This document shows positions 35,270-46,738 of a stretch of 64,000 nt of DNA, piece by piece. Position numbers and translations under genes: made by a program. This DNA comes from Boesenbergia rotunda (lineage: Eukaryota; Streptophyta; Magnoliopsida; Zingiberales; Zingiberaceae): the NCBI GenBank assembly GCA_024364735.1, contig JAGFNQ010008748.1, positions 1 to 64,000 on the forward strand. The letters are read 5' to 3'. How positions within the stretch are numbered: position 1 is the first letter of the stretch; the number at the start of each line of letters is the position of its first letter. The notes beneath the pieces are model-generated. The model made no database searches and was not told where the DNA came from. It saw only the letters and a program-made list of their open reading frames with translations.

Positions 35270-37564
35270 ATGACCAGGTCTACAGGTGGTGATCTTGAAG
35301 AATTTGACCCTGAGATTGAGAGGACTTTCAGAGCCAGGAGGAACCAAGGCATACTTTCAGAGACTACAGATATTCCTCCTATTCAGACTATTCCCACTCA
35401 TTCAAGCAGCATCATGGCAGACCACCAGAAGACTATGAAGGAACTCGCAGCACCAGATGTTTCATTTCAGTATTCCAGCATTGCTTATCTAGAGCTGGCT
35501 GGAGATTTTGAGCTCAGATCTGGACTCATCCATTTACTGCCCAAGTTTCAAGGATTATCTGGAGAGGATCCAAATAGACACCTGCACGAATTCCATGTTG
35601 TATGCTCTACTATGAAGCCTCAGGGCATTTCTGAAGAAGATATCAAGCTGAGAGCTTTCCCCTTTACACTGACAGGAGCAGCAAAAGTCTGGTTTTACTA
35701 TCTACCCACCGGGCACGTGTCTAGTTGGATCTCTATGAAGAAAGCATTTTTGGAAAAATATTTCTCAGCCTCCAGAACAGCAATAATTAGAAAAAGCATC
35801 TGTGGCATTCAGCAAGTGGTGGGTGAGACGCTCTATGATTACTGGGAGAGATTCAATAAATTATGTTCAAGTTGCCCACAGCACCAGATCAGTGAGTAGC
35901 TTCTGATTCAGTATTTTTATGAGGGATTGCTACAGATGGACAGGATTATGATAGATGCTGTAGCTGGAGGAGCCTTAGTGAATAAAATGCCAGATCAAGC
36001 TAGGGAGCTCATTTCTAATATGGCTGAGAATTCACAACAGTTTGGGAGCAGAGCCTTGACCACCAGAGGAGTGGGTGAAGTTCAGGTGGTTTCTAATGAT
36101 CAGAAAGAGATAAAGAATTCATTGGCAGAGATCGCATCATTTATTAAGCAATTGAGTGTTAATAATGCAAATCAAAATTCAAATCATTCAGCAACTCCAC
36201 AAATTAACCAAGTGATGAGGGTATGCAGTATTTGCTCTAGTCATGAGCACAACTCAGATTCATGTCCCACCCTCCAACAAGACGAGACAGTAGCAGCATT
36301 GGTTAGGGGACAATTTCAATCTCGGAATAACCCCTATTCTTCCACTTATAATCCCGGTTGGAGGGATCATTCAAATCTCAAATATGGGAACTCTTTTTAC
36401 CAACAGAACCCTCAGCAACCACAATTCCAGCAAACATCTCAGCAGCCCCAGCAAACACCACAAAATCAGCAAGCTTTTCAGCCTTCGAACCAAAATTTCC
36501 AGCCTCCATTTCAGCCTAATTTCCAGCAAACTCAGCAGCAATATCAGCCCCAATTTCAACAATTCCAACCTCAATTCCAGCCATATCAGCAAGGGCAGCA
36601 AGGTTGTCAATCGTTTCAAACATTTCCACCTCAAAACCAACCATTTTTCCAGCCCTCACAACCCTATAATCAGAATTTCCAGCCTTACAATCAAGGGTTT
36701 CAGCCTATGCAAAATCAGCCCTCACCACAGAATTTTCCATTTCAAAATCAGAATTTTCAAGGATACAACTCTCAGCAAGGTTTCCAAGCATGTCAGCCCT
36801 TTAATCAGCTCTATCAACAGCCAACTCAGCCCTCTTATCAGCCCCAATTCCAACCGCAGCAGGGTAATGTTTTTCAGCCTACTACTTCATCGTTTCAGGG
36901 ACCATCAAAACCCTATGCTAACCAAGGGGGCTATGGGAGTTCTAGTGGAGGAAATGTACCCCAACAGAGGGTTGAAGAAATATTTCAACAAATGTTCCAA
37001 CAACAACAAGCTTGGCAACAACAACATCAAAACCTTGAGAGGCAAATGGGGCAACTGGCTAGTGGGATTAATCAAAGTCAAGCTCAAGGATCAAGTCAAT
37101 TACCTTCTCAAACTGTTCCTAATCCAAAGGGGAACGTTAGCGCTATTTACTTGAGGAGTGGGAAGGTTACTTCATCTCCAAATGGTCCAAGAGCTGAAAT
37201 TTCAGAAAATCAGACAACACCTTCAATTCCAGCCCAAAACAGCCATGAAACGACTTCAAATTCAGTTGGTTCCACCCCTAGCCCATGCCCAACACCTTCC
37301 TCAAGTAATCCTCCAATTTTGGTGGAAAACGGAGAAGAAATCAGTGCCGAGGCAGATTTTACAGCTACCACACCGCAAGGGACAGCCACTAAAATTTCAG
37401 CCCCTCCACTTCCGTCCAAAGAAGATGAATTTAGGGTTCCTTTACCCTTTCCACAGCGGAAAACCCAAGCCAAAAGACAAGTGGAGGAGGAGAAGGCTAA
37501 AGAATTTAATGAGCTAGTGGAACTTTTCAGTAAAGTAGAGATCAATGTACCTTTGTTGACATGA
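35270..37564 (+). pseudogene. gag: Athila gag with Gln-rich domain
   Basis: Starts at the ATG at 35270. The N-terminal gag core (LIHLLPKFQGLSGEDPNRHL, LTGAAKVWFYYLP, LEKYFSASRT) is typical of Athila. A single TAG at 35897-35899 interrupts the frame, where Q is likely (ISE-stop-LLIQYF). The same frame goes on to a CCHC knuckle CSICSSHEHNSDSC (about 36224-36265). A ~180-residue Gln/Phe/Asn/Pro-rich stretch (about 36380-36900) follows, then a coiled-coil-like Q-rich helix, then acidic and basic linkers toward the protease. A one-base deletion near 37558 shifts it out of frame with pol. Apart from these two lesions it is complete. Confidence 0.92.
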
Positions 37565-39960
37565 TCAAACAAATTCCAAAGTATGCTAAGTTTTTGAAAG
37601 ATCTTTGTGTTCATAAAAAGAAACTTAAGGAAAATGAGTTGGTCAGCTTTGGGAAGAATATTTCAGCACTTATCCACTCCATTCCTCAGAAGTGTGAAGA
37701 CCCAGGGGTATTTACTGTATCTTGTGAGATAGGGAGCATTACATTCCATGATGCCATGCTTGATTTAGGAGCTTCCATAAATGTGATGCCCAGGTCAGTC
37801 TTCCAGATGCTTGGCATAGGCCCTTTACAGCCCACTGGTGTGGTGATACAGCTAGTAGACAGGAGTCAGACCCACCCAGCAGGTATGATTGAAGATGTTT
37901 TGGTAAAGGTAAAGGAGCTAATATTTCCTGCAGATTTTTATATCATGGATATGGAGGGAGATTATCTTGCACACCGTTCTCTGCTTATTTTAGGAAGACC
38001 ATTTCTGAAGACTGCTAGAACCAAAATTGATGTATATGCTGGTACACTTTCCATGGAAATCAGAGACACGGTGGTTCAGTTTAGCCTTTTCGATGCTATG
38101 AAGCATCCGAGAGAGGATCACTCCATCATGAGCATGGATATTCTTGATGAGCTGGAACAGACAGAGTTAGAGGCTACGGGATTTTTACCTGATTTTTCTG
38201 GAGGAGCTATTTATTCAGAGGAGGTTGAGAGAGTATTTACTGCCGAGACTGAGGATTTTTCAGAAGATTTTTCAGACGCATTTCCAGCTGGAGAGGTTTT
38301 TTTAGGTGTAGGAGATTGCACAGAGCCCCAAGGATCACCTATTTCTGTTGAGATTCAAAGTGTAGGGGATTGCACAGAGCCCCAAGGATCACCTGTTTCT
38401 ACTGAGGAAGACCAGAGTGAACTGAAGCCACTACCAGGCCATTTGAAGTATGCGTATCTAGGAGAGGAGCAGACTTTTCCCGTGATTATTGCACAGCATT
38501 TGGAGTCAGAACAAGAAAAAAAATTATTGCAAGTCCTGAGGCACTACAAGAAGGCAATTGGGTGGACTTTATCAGATATACCAGGTATCAGCCCAGCTAT
38601 TTGCATGCACAGGATATTTTTAGAAGACAATGTCAAACCTGTGAGGCAACCACAAAGGAGACTTAATCCACTTATTTTGGATGTTATAAAGAAAGAGGTA
38701 ACTCGACTTCTACAGGCAGGTATCATTTACCCTATTTCTGACAGTCAGTGGGTTAGTCCTATTCATGTGGTGCCCAAGAAATCTGGAGTGACAGTGGTGG
38801 CAGATGAAAGCAATGAACTAGTGCCCACCAGAGTTAAGAATTCCTGGAGAGTCTGCATTGATTACAGGAAGCTCAACAAGGTCACAAGGAAAGATCACTT
38901 CCCTTTACCCTTCATTGATCAGATGCTTGAGAGACTGACAGGAAAGTCGTATTATTGTTTCTTGGATGGATTTTCAGGCTATTTTCAGATTTGCATAGAT
39001 CCAGAGGACCAGGAGAAAACTACCTTCACTTGCCCCTTTGACACTTTTACCTACAGACGTATGCCCTTCGGACTCTGCAACGCACCCGGAACATTTCAGA
39101 GATGCATGGTAAGTATATTTGGTGAGTTGCTAGAGGATTGTATAGAGATATTCATGGATGATTTTTCAGTTTATGGCACGTCTTTTGATTCATGCTTAGA
39201 TAATTTGTCTAGGGTTTTACATCGTTGCATTGAAACTAACCTTGTTCTTAATTTTGAGAAATGCCACTTCATGGTAGAGCATGGGATTGTACTTGGACAT
39301 ATAGTCTCTCGGAAAGGTATTGAGGTAGATCCTGTGAAAATCAGTGTTATTTCTTCTTTATCTTACCCCGTATGCGTATGGGATGTTCGTGCTTTTCTTG
39401 GACATGTAGGATTTTACCGCAGATTTATTAGAGATTTCAGCTTGATTGCTCGACCCTTGACACGACTTTTGCAGAAAGATGTTGAGTTTCATTTTGATGA
39501 AAAATGCAAGGAAGTTTTTTATAGACTCAGGGAGGCTCTTATCTCAGCTCCTATTATTACATCACCTGACTGGACTCTACCATTTGAATTAATGTGTGAT
39601 GCTTCTAATTTTGCAGTGGGAGCTGTTCTAGCACAGAGGGTAGATGGAGCACCACATGTCATTTGCTACGCCTCCAAAACCCTAGATGCCGCCCAAGCCA
39701 ACTACACCACGACTGAAAAGGAGATTTTTGCCATTGTTTTTGCTTTGGATAGATTCAGATCTTACTTATTATGCTCACATGTGATTATTTTTTCTGATCA
39801 TGCAGCTTTGAAATATTTGTTGAAAAAGCCTGATGCAAAATCTAGATTGATTAAATGAATGCTCCTACTCCAAGAATTCGACCTGGAGATCAGAGACAGA
39901 AGTGGAAAAGAGAACTTAGTTGCAGATCATTTGAGCAGACTTGAAAGAGATGGATCTCCT
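37561..39960 (+). pseudogene. pol: Athila protease, reverse transcriptase and RNase H
   Basis: Frame 1 is open for 765 codons. The protease motif LDLGASINVMP lies near 37760, followed by LILGRPFL. A duplicated segment VGDCTEPQGSP occurs twice in the linker (about 38310-38400). RT has SQWVSPIHVVPKKSG, CIDYRKLNK, FLDGFSGYFQI and the catalytic FMDDFSVYG (about 39154-39180). RNase H starts LMCDASNFAVGAVL and includes FSDHAALKYLL. A TGA at 39856-39858 stands at the conserved W of RLI(K/R)W. Reading then resumes with LLLQEFDLEIRD..ADHLSRL. This single stop is the only visible lesion in this part. Confidence 0.93.
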
Positions 39961-40873
39961 ACCACTATTGATGATGATTTCAGAGATGAGCACTTGATTG
40001 CAGTGCATGGTGAGACACCGTGGTATGCTGACCTAGTTAATTTTCTAGTTGCACATGTATTTCCCACTCAATTTTCTAAGGCTCAAAAAGATAAACTCAA
40101 AAGTGATGCAAAGTTTTATGTGTGGGATGATCCTTATTTGTGGAAATTTTGTAATGACCAAATAATTAGGAGATGCGTACCCGATCACGAGTTTTCTTCT
40201 GTCTTGACATTTTGTCATTCATCAGCTTGTGGGGGGCATTTTGGACCCCAGAGGACTGCCAGGAAAGTACTAGAGTGTGGATTATACTGGCCCACCCTTT
40301 TTCATGATTCATATGTTTTTTTATAAAAATTGTGATAGATGCCAGCGAACTGGGAACATAGGAGCGAGACATGAGATGCCCCAACATGCTATACTTTATT
40401 GTGAGATTTTCGATGTTTGGGGGATAGATTTTATGGGACCTTTTCCTGCATCTTATGGTTATCTGTATATTTTACTTGCTGTGGATTATGTTTCAAAATG
40501 GGTGGAGGTCATTCCCTCCAAGACTGATGATTCTTCTGTTGTTTGTAGTTTTGTTAGGTCACACATTTTCTGCAGGTTTGGAATTCCAAGAGCAATAATT
40601 AGTGACCAAGGATCTCATTTCTGCAACAAACACATGAAGGCACTGCTGAGTAAATATGGGGTGGCACATAAAGTTTCTACATCCTATCATCCCCAAACAA
40701 ATGGACAGGCTGAGATTTCAAACAGAGAGATTAAATCCATTTTAGAGAAGACAGTTGGGCCCACTAGAAAAGACTAGAGCAAGAGGTTAGATGACGCACT
40801 CTGGGCCTACAGAACAGCATACAAGACACCGATTGGCATGTCACCCTACCGCTTGGTTTATGGTAAGGCTTGT
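39961..40873 (+). pseudogene. pol: Athila integrase, N-terminal and catalytic part
   Basis: The zinc-binding part is CHSSACGGHFG and CDRCQRTGN. A T-run near 40317-40323 carries one extra base and shifts the frame. The DDE core has D in GIDFMGPF, D in IISDQGSHF and E in QTNGQAEISN. TAG at 40775-40777 replaces W (RKD-stop-SKRLDDALWAYRT). The frame is then cut at YGKAC by the solo LTR at 40874; the C-terminus resumes at 44136. Confidence 0.92.
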
Positions 40874-41188
40874 TGTAACGACCCGGAAAATTTTATTGAT
40901 ATTTTCTTTAAAATATTGAGCATGTCTAGATAATTTTCCGAAGGACCTCGAAATATTAGTACGAATCTTAGCCTAGAAATCCATGATTATCTCATTTAAA
41001 TTGAGAATCTAAATATTAATGGGCCTTATATGGGCTTTCTAGTACCATGATTATTGGTGGATTTTAGGTAGAACTTAATATAAAAATAAATGGATTTTAA
41101 TTAGGAATATTAGCATGATTATGGATGAAGTTTAGGAGAATTTTCGAAAATAAGGAAAAATAAAATAAAATAAAAATAAAAATAAAAT

Positions 41189-41256
41189 GCATGCACCAAG
41201 GATTGAACCTTGGACCTCTTAGACCACCATGCATGCACCAACCAATTCACCTAGTA
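41189..41256 (-). other. tRNA-like module inside the LTR, antisense
   Basis: Minus strand: TAGGTGAATTGG (A-box-like) and CCAAGGTTCAATCCTTGG (T-arm-like, B box). Its position relative to the LTR start (about 315 bp in) equals that of the module at 17905-17976. Confidence 0.68.
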
Positions 41257-43054
41257 AGGGAGTGCTATGAGGGAATGAAGTGGATTTTAGTTAAGGCTTG
41301 GGAGAGAATGAAGAGTCATCAAGGGAGGAGACACCATGACTCTTCACTTACCCTCCTTAATGTGGCATAAAAGCATAAGAGAAGGAGTTACATTTCTCCT
41401 CTCTTCTTCCATCAAGTCATTTTGCTCTCCCCTTCTTCTTCCTCCCCTCCTAGCCGAAACCACAAGCCCCCTTTTCCCTTGGAAAAGTTTCACAAGGGAA
41501 CCTCATCTTGAAGATCTAAGGCCCTCTACAAGACTACAAGGGCTAAGGAGAAGTTTGGAGTCAAGAAGGTTCTTTCTATTTCTTTATCCAAGGATTTAAT
41601 CCAAGATAAGGGAAGGTAAGACCCCCTCACCTGTGGTATGATAGCTTCTAAGTTATTTGTCATGATCTAAGTTCTTATTGGCATGAGATGTTGAAACATC
41701 AAAAGTTAGGACTTGTGAAGGTTTCGGCCAAGCCATGTTTTGGGCTAAAAATCATGTTAAAGATCTCCTCTTTTGTTGCAAATGTTTACTCATGATAGGT
41801 TAAGCATAAAAGTATGATTTTTGAAAGTTTTGTAGCATCCTAAAACCCCCTAGGGTTTTCGGCCATATCAAGGTTAAAGGGCTAGGGTAAACTCCAACCT
41901 TTCCAAGCATGATTAGTATGTTTCCTATGATATCTTATGGGTAATAATGGTGGTTTATATAAATTTTCCTATGGGCTTGTTACCCTTTTAGGGTTTCGGC
42001 CAACATATTAGTTAGGCCTAGGACTTAGGGTTAAGTCCAATCAAGGGTTCAAATGGTTTTCCATGGCATGATAGATAAGGTATGGGATGTTAATCATGAC
42101 CTAGGCAAATTTTCTATGGACCCATGTTCTCTTAAGGTTTCGGCCAAGACCCAAACCTAGGGTTTGGATTGGGTTAGGGTCTCAAGGATGCATGTTAAAA
42201 GTTATCATGAGGTTAGTACATAGTTAAGCAGGATGTAAGGATCTTTATATCACTGAAATTTTAGTTTATGTGTGTGATGTAACATGACCTTGTATGTTAG
42301 ATTTTATGTTATGTTTTACTCATGAATATTTAGATCATATACCATGAATATATGTAATTGATGTAGGAGTATGTATGCTAGATGAAATGTATCATGTATG
42401 AATTGCATGTTTATTATGTGCCATGATCATGCGAGCTTTATGAACCAAGAGAATGTTTATGTCCAGAACCATGATTATGCATGCATGTTCTATTTTATAA
42501 ATAAAGAATGATAAGTATGAATGAAGATGATGGTTATGCCTTAAGTATGAATGATAAGTATGAATGATAAGTATGAATGATAAAGGCATAACGATGATAT
42601 GGTATAAGTATGAATGATAAGTATGAATGACAAGTATGAATGATGAAGCATGCATAATTATTTTATTTTTATGAATGGGCTTGTACCGGACCGAAGTAAG
42701 GGTCCAAGGGATGGGCACCTTAAGAACGCCCCGGTTCTGGACTACCGAAGCTGTCCACGGTTCTGGGACTACCGAAGCTGTCCAACAGGGATGGGTATCT
42801 TAAGAACGCCCCGGTGTTTGGAACTACCATAGCTGTTCCTACCCTAGTAGGTCGGGGCTCGCTACCTCGTATTTACTTAGGGATGCGCGCTTATGATGTA
42901 TGTATGTGGTACAAGCCGGGGACCCCAATGATGTTATGTTTATGTTAAGCATTTAAAAGTACGATTTTGAAAATTAAGCATCCTTATGTAGTAAATGCAT
43001 TTGACTCATGCATACATTCATGTTATGCATCACGCCAGGGTAAGTATATTGTAT

Positions 43055-43430
43055 ATTCATGTATGCTAAGAATTGTGCTATGAATAAGTATGTTTCATGT
43101 GCATGTATGCTAATAATTATGTCGTGAATAAGTATGTTTCATATTCATGTATGCTAAGAATTATGTCATGAATAAGTATGTTTCATATTCATGTATGCTA
43201 AGAATTATACGATGAATAAGTATGTTTCATATTCATGTATGCTAAGAATTATGTCATGAATAAGTATGTTTCATATTCATGCATGCTAAGAATTATGCTA
43301 TGAATAAGTATGTTTCATATTCATGTATGCTAAGAATTATGTCATGAATAAGTATGTTTCATATTCATGTATGCTAAGAATTATGCCATGAATAAGTATG
43401 TTTCATGCTCATGTACGTTAAGAATTATGC
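43055..43430 (+). repeat. Minisatellite, 44-bp unit, in the solo LTR
   Basis: About eight tandem copies of ATTCATGTATGCTAAGAATT followed by ATG(T/C)CATGAATAAGTATGTTT and CAT. Flanked by looser ATG/TATG-rich sequence. Confidence 0.88.
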
Positions 43431-44135
43431 TATGCTAAGTATGTTGTAGACTTATGTTTATGTTATGAATCATGCTATGTTAGTTGTTCATATGCTTACG
43501 ACTTACGTCAAGATTATGCTTATGTTGTATGTTCAGAATTATGTACGTCAGATACTTGACATGTTTATGTTTAAGTGACGTATGGTTTTAGTGAGTAGGA
43601 AAGGGTCTTACTAAGCATGTGTGCTTATAGTCTTATTTTCCTCGTACCGCAGATCAAGCAAGAGGTTACTAAGGGAAGCAGCAGGAGAGGCAAGAGCATG
43701 TGTGTGTGTGGCGGTGACTTGGCAAAGGATCCTTTTATTTACACATATTGCATGTCTTGGGTTTTGAAAATGCCTCCTTAAATTTTATGCTATGTTTATA
43801 ATGGTTATGCCTAATGAACGGCTTAAGACTCATGATGCTATGGTTACGGATAACTTACTGCTACTTATGATGATTATGAATAAGCTATGGAATGGTTATA
43901 TCATGATGCCATGCATGTCGTTAATATGCTAAGTCCAATGACACTAGGTTCATGGATGACAAGTTTAGGCATGTATACATGTTCAAGTATTAGTTGCATG
44001 GTAAAACGCATGTGTATAAAGAAAAAAAATTATTCCGCTGCATTAAGATGTTTTATACGTACATGTATGTTTAGCGTAACGACGCCTTCCTCACCACACC
44101 TTAAGGTGTGGGAAAAAGGTGGGCGTTACACTTGT

Positions 44136-44579
44136 CATCTCCCCGTGGAAATAGAGCACAAGGCATATTGGGCGGTGAAAGCTTGTAATTTCGATGCTAC
44201 CAAGGCGGGAGAAGAAAGAAAATTGCAACTTCAAGAACATGAAGAAATTCGGCTAGAGGCATTCGAAAATTCAAGGATTTACAAAGAAAAGATCAAGAAT
44301 TTCCATGACAAACATATTGTGAAAAAAGACTTCCAAATTGGCGATAAGGTTTTATTGTATAAATCACGGCTCAAATTGATAAGAGGTAAGTTGAGGTCAA
44401 GGTGGGAAGGTCCATTTATTGTAACTGACATTTTTCCCTATGGAGTTGTTGAAATTAGGGACGAAGCCAATGGATTTGTGTGGAAAGTCAATGGTCACCG
44501 GCTCAAAAAGTATTTCGAAGAACTAAAGGAGCTAGAAGTGGATGATGTGTACATCAAGGACGCTATCTACCCAACTTAA
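44136..44579 (+). pseudogene. pol: Athila integrase C-terminus (continued)
   Basis: Resumes after the solo LTR with CHLPVEIEHKAYWAVK, then RIYKEKIKNFHDKHI, FQIGDKVLLYKSRLKL and the GPF module RSRWEGPFIVTDIFPYGVVE. It ends with TAA at 44577-44579. This domain has no internal stop. An ATG at 43887 upstream lies in the solo LTR and is not the true start. Confidence 0.92.
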
Positions 44580-46733
44580 GGGGAGTTCACTTTCTCTACA
44601 CTTACATTTCATTGTACATATCATTTTCGTGGTCTTAGGAATAAATTTTTTTCTTTTTGAGTGAGTAGTTGATAATAAATTCTTAGGCAACATAGCATGA
44701 ATAAATAGACTTTGTAAATACCATGTTATCTCTTTTAACACTTTTACTCTTAGTAAATAAATGTATCCCTCTAGGTTATCTCCATAGCATTTTAGAGTCT
44801 TTTGAAAATAAATTAAATTTGGTTGTTAAAACTTAGGGTTTGAGCTCATGGATGAATTCTTGGATGCTTGAGTACTACTTTGCTTTAGATTCTTAATTGA
44901 GGACTTGAGATGAATTATTTTTGCCTAGTGAGAATTAGCCTTATATTTGTGACACACATATGTTATTGTACTCTAGAACTTGCTTAGGTTCTTTCAAAAT
45001 CATATTTCAATGATTGGATCACATCTATGGAGGCTAATCAATTTGTTTCCCTTTTCCATATTATTCTTAGCAATGATCATACTTGATACATACTCTTTTC
45101 AATTTTCCTTTCTATTTTCCTACTCTTAACCCCATTTTTTTTTCTATGGATTTGTTTGCTTGGATTGTTTTCTTGATGCTACTCTGCCCGAGATGGACAA
45201 AGATTTAAGTGTGGGGGAGTGATTAGTGTTTTGGAAAAGTTTTGTATCAAGAAGGCATTTCGATCCAAAAAGAAAAAAAATTTTGCAATGGAAGGATGGA
45301 AACAATTACATTTTGAGTGAGTTGATGTCAAGAATGAGTAAGAGAGATGGAAGCAATTGGAGATCTAGATTCCCTATCATACTTTGAAGATTTAAGTAGT
45401 AAGCAAAGAAGAAAAACAGCTGCACCATTTCAAAGAAAAAAAAAGAAAATCAGTGGCAAAAAGAAAAGAAAAGGGCTATGGAGCATGTTTCGGCTGGCAG
45501 AATTTTCTCTTCGGCTGAATACTCAGATAGAGCTGAATTTGCAGCTGTTTGTGCCAAGGAATTCGGCTGAAGAAGGCAGAAAAATTATGTACCAAGGATT
45601 CAATTGACATGCAAGGCAGAAATTGGTGCAAAAAGAGAAGAAAAGGAAAATTTTTCTATTTCTGTTAAGCCATCTTGGATTAGGAATTGGGTTGGCAATC
45701 TGAACTGTTCTGAACTGAAACTAATGCAAGGTTTGCTGCCGAGTGCTGGAATCTGAAGACAATCTGAAGACAAGCTGAATTGAAGTGGAATATAAGCTGA
45801 GAATCTGAAAAATCTGTGCCAAGAATACCAAGAAAATTTTTGTGAAGCATGTTTTGATCAGGGATTGAATTGACTGCAGCTGTTCTTGGCTAGGAAGGTC
45901 AGTGACAATTTGCTAGGATCCGAATGGCAACTGAAAATAATCTGAATGGAAGCTGAACACAACCTGAACCGAAGCTGTTAAGTCTGAAATGAAGTTGAGA
46001 AAAAGCTGAGAAGAAGCTGAGAAGTAGGAAATTATGGGCTGAACTGCAAGGATAGCTGCTGAAAATTGAGAAGGAGACTTTTACCAGCTACCAGGAAGTC
46101 TAAAACGTAGCTGTGAAAAATCAGAAACAGTGAGAGAAAATCTGGATTTCAGCTGTGCAGAAATCTAAACTAAATGCAAAGTTTGCTAACAATTGAAGAA
46201 ATCTGAATTGCATGGAAAAGGTTACTGCCGAGTGTTGAATTTGGAGCTACTGAAATTAAACAAACTGAATGCAAGTGAGCTACAAAACTGCTGAAATTTG
46301 TGGAAGAAGTGTAGTGGAATATGTATTGGAAAGAATTAAGAATTGAAATGCAAAAGGAAAAGAAAAAAATTCTGTGCCAAAACAGTTTGTGCATATCAGA
46401 AATGGGAATGAGCTATACTGATCTGAATTGAAAGCAATGCAAGAATTGCTGACCAGAGATCAAAATTTCTGAAAAGGGCAGCAGAGTTATGCTTGTGCAG
46501 TGGCCGGAAATTAACTTGCTACTCAACCATTTTCGAGTGGGACACTTAAACTTTCCACTATCAATTGATGCAAATACTATTGATGCTAATTGTTTTGAGA
46601 GATCAAAGAATTGCCATGAATCTGAAGTGGAGCTGGAATCTGAAGAAAAACAAAGAAAGAAGAAGAAGAGAAAGTAGTGTGCCAACTTTAAGGTGAAGTG
46701 TATCAAGAAGAGTTGCAAGGGTTGTTTAGTGAA
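44580..46733 (+). other. Athila post-pol region, no env-like ORF
   Basis: Non-coding as read. It includes an internal polypurine motif AAGTGTGGGGGAGTGA (45208-45222) and a long purine-rich stretch with recurring CTGAA / AAGCTGA words (45700-46470), possibly a decayed third ORF. It resumes at 48083 after the nested solo LTR. Confidence 0.7.
45205..45222 (+). promoter_or_regulatory. Internal polypurine-tract copy in Athila
   Basis: TTTAAGTGTGGGGGAGT here is nearly identical to the terminal tract CTTAAGTGTGGGGGAGT at 48964-48980. It lies about 630 bp after the end of pol. Confidence 0.6.
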
Positions 46734-46738
46734 AGTTG

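Larger units (their letters stand above)
40874..44130 (+). mobile_element. Solo LTR, Tekay-like family 2, inside Athila integrase
   Basis: TGTAACGACCCGG to GGGCGTTACA (3257 bp) with TSD CTTGT at 40869-40873 and 44131-44135. It shares layout with 17592-20929: antisense tRNA-like module at 41189-41256, a TATA-like CATAAAAG near 41367, GGTTTCGGCCAA phrases (41720-42150), ACTACCGAAGCTGTCC repeats (42741-42782) and a minisatellite near 43055-43430. The minisatellite sequence differs from that of the other copy. Confidence 0.93.

Noticed and set aside
36384..37154. 256-codon ORF rich in Ser, His and Asn
   Set aside because: It is a frame shadow of the Gln-rich part of Athila gag (CAA/CAG repeats read out of frame).
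43887..44135. ATG at 43887 as the start of a separate protein fused to the integrase C-terminus
   Set aside because: The first ~80 codons are solo-LTR sequence; the TSD CTTGT marks the junction, so it is a read-through artefact.
45347..45607. 86-codon ORF after Athila pol as a possible env-like gene
   Set aside because: Too short, basic and low complexity, with no signal peptide or membrane segment; no support for an envelope protein.
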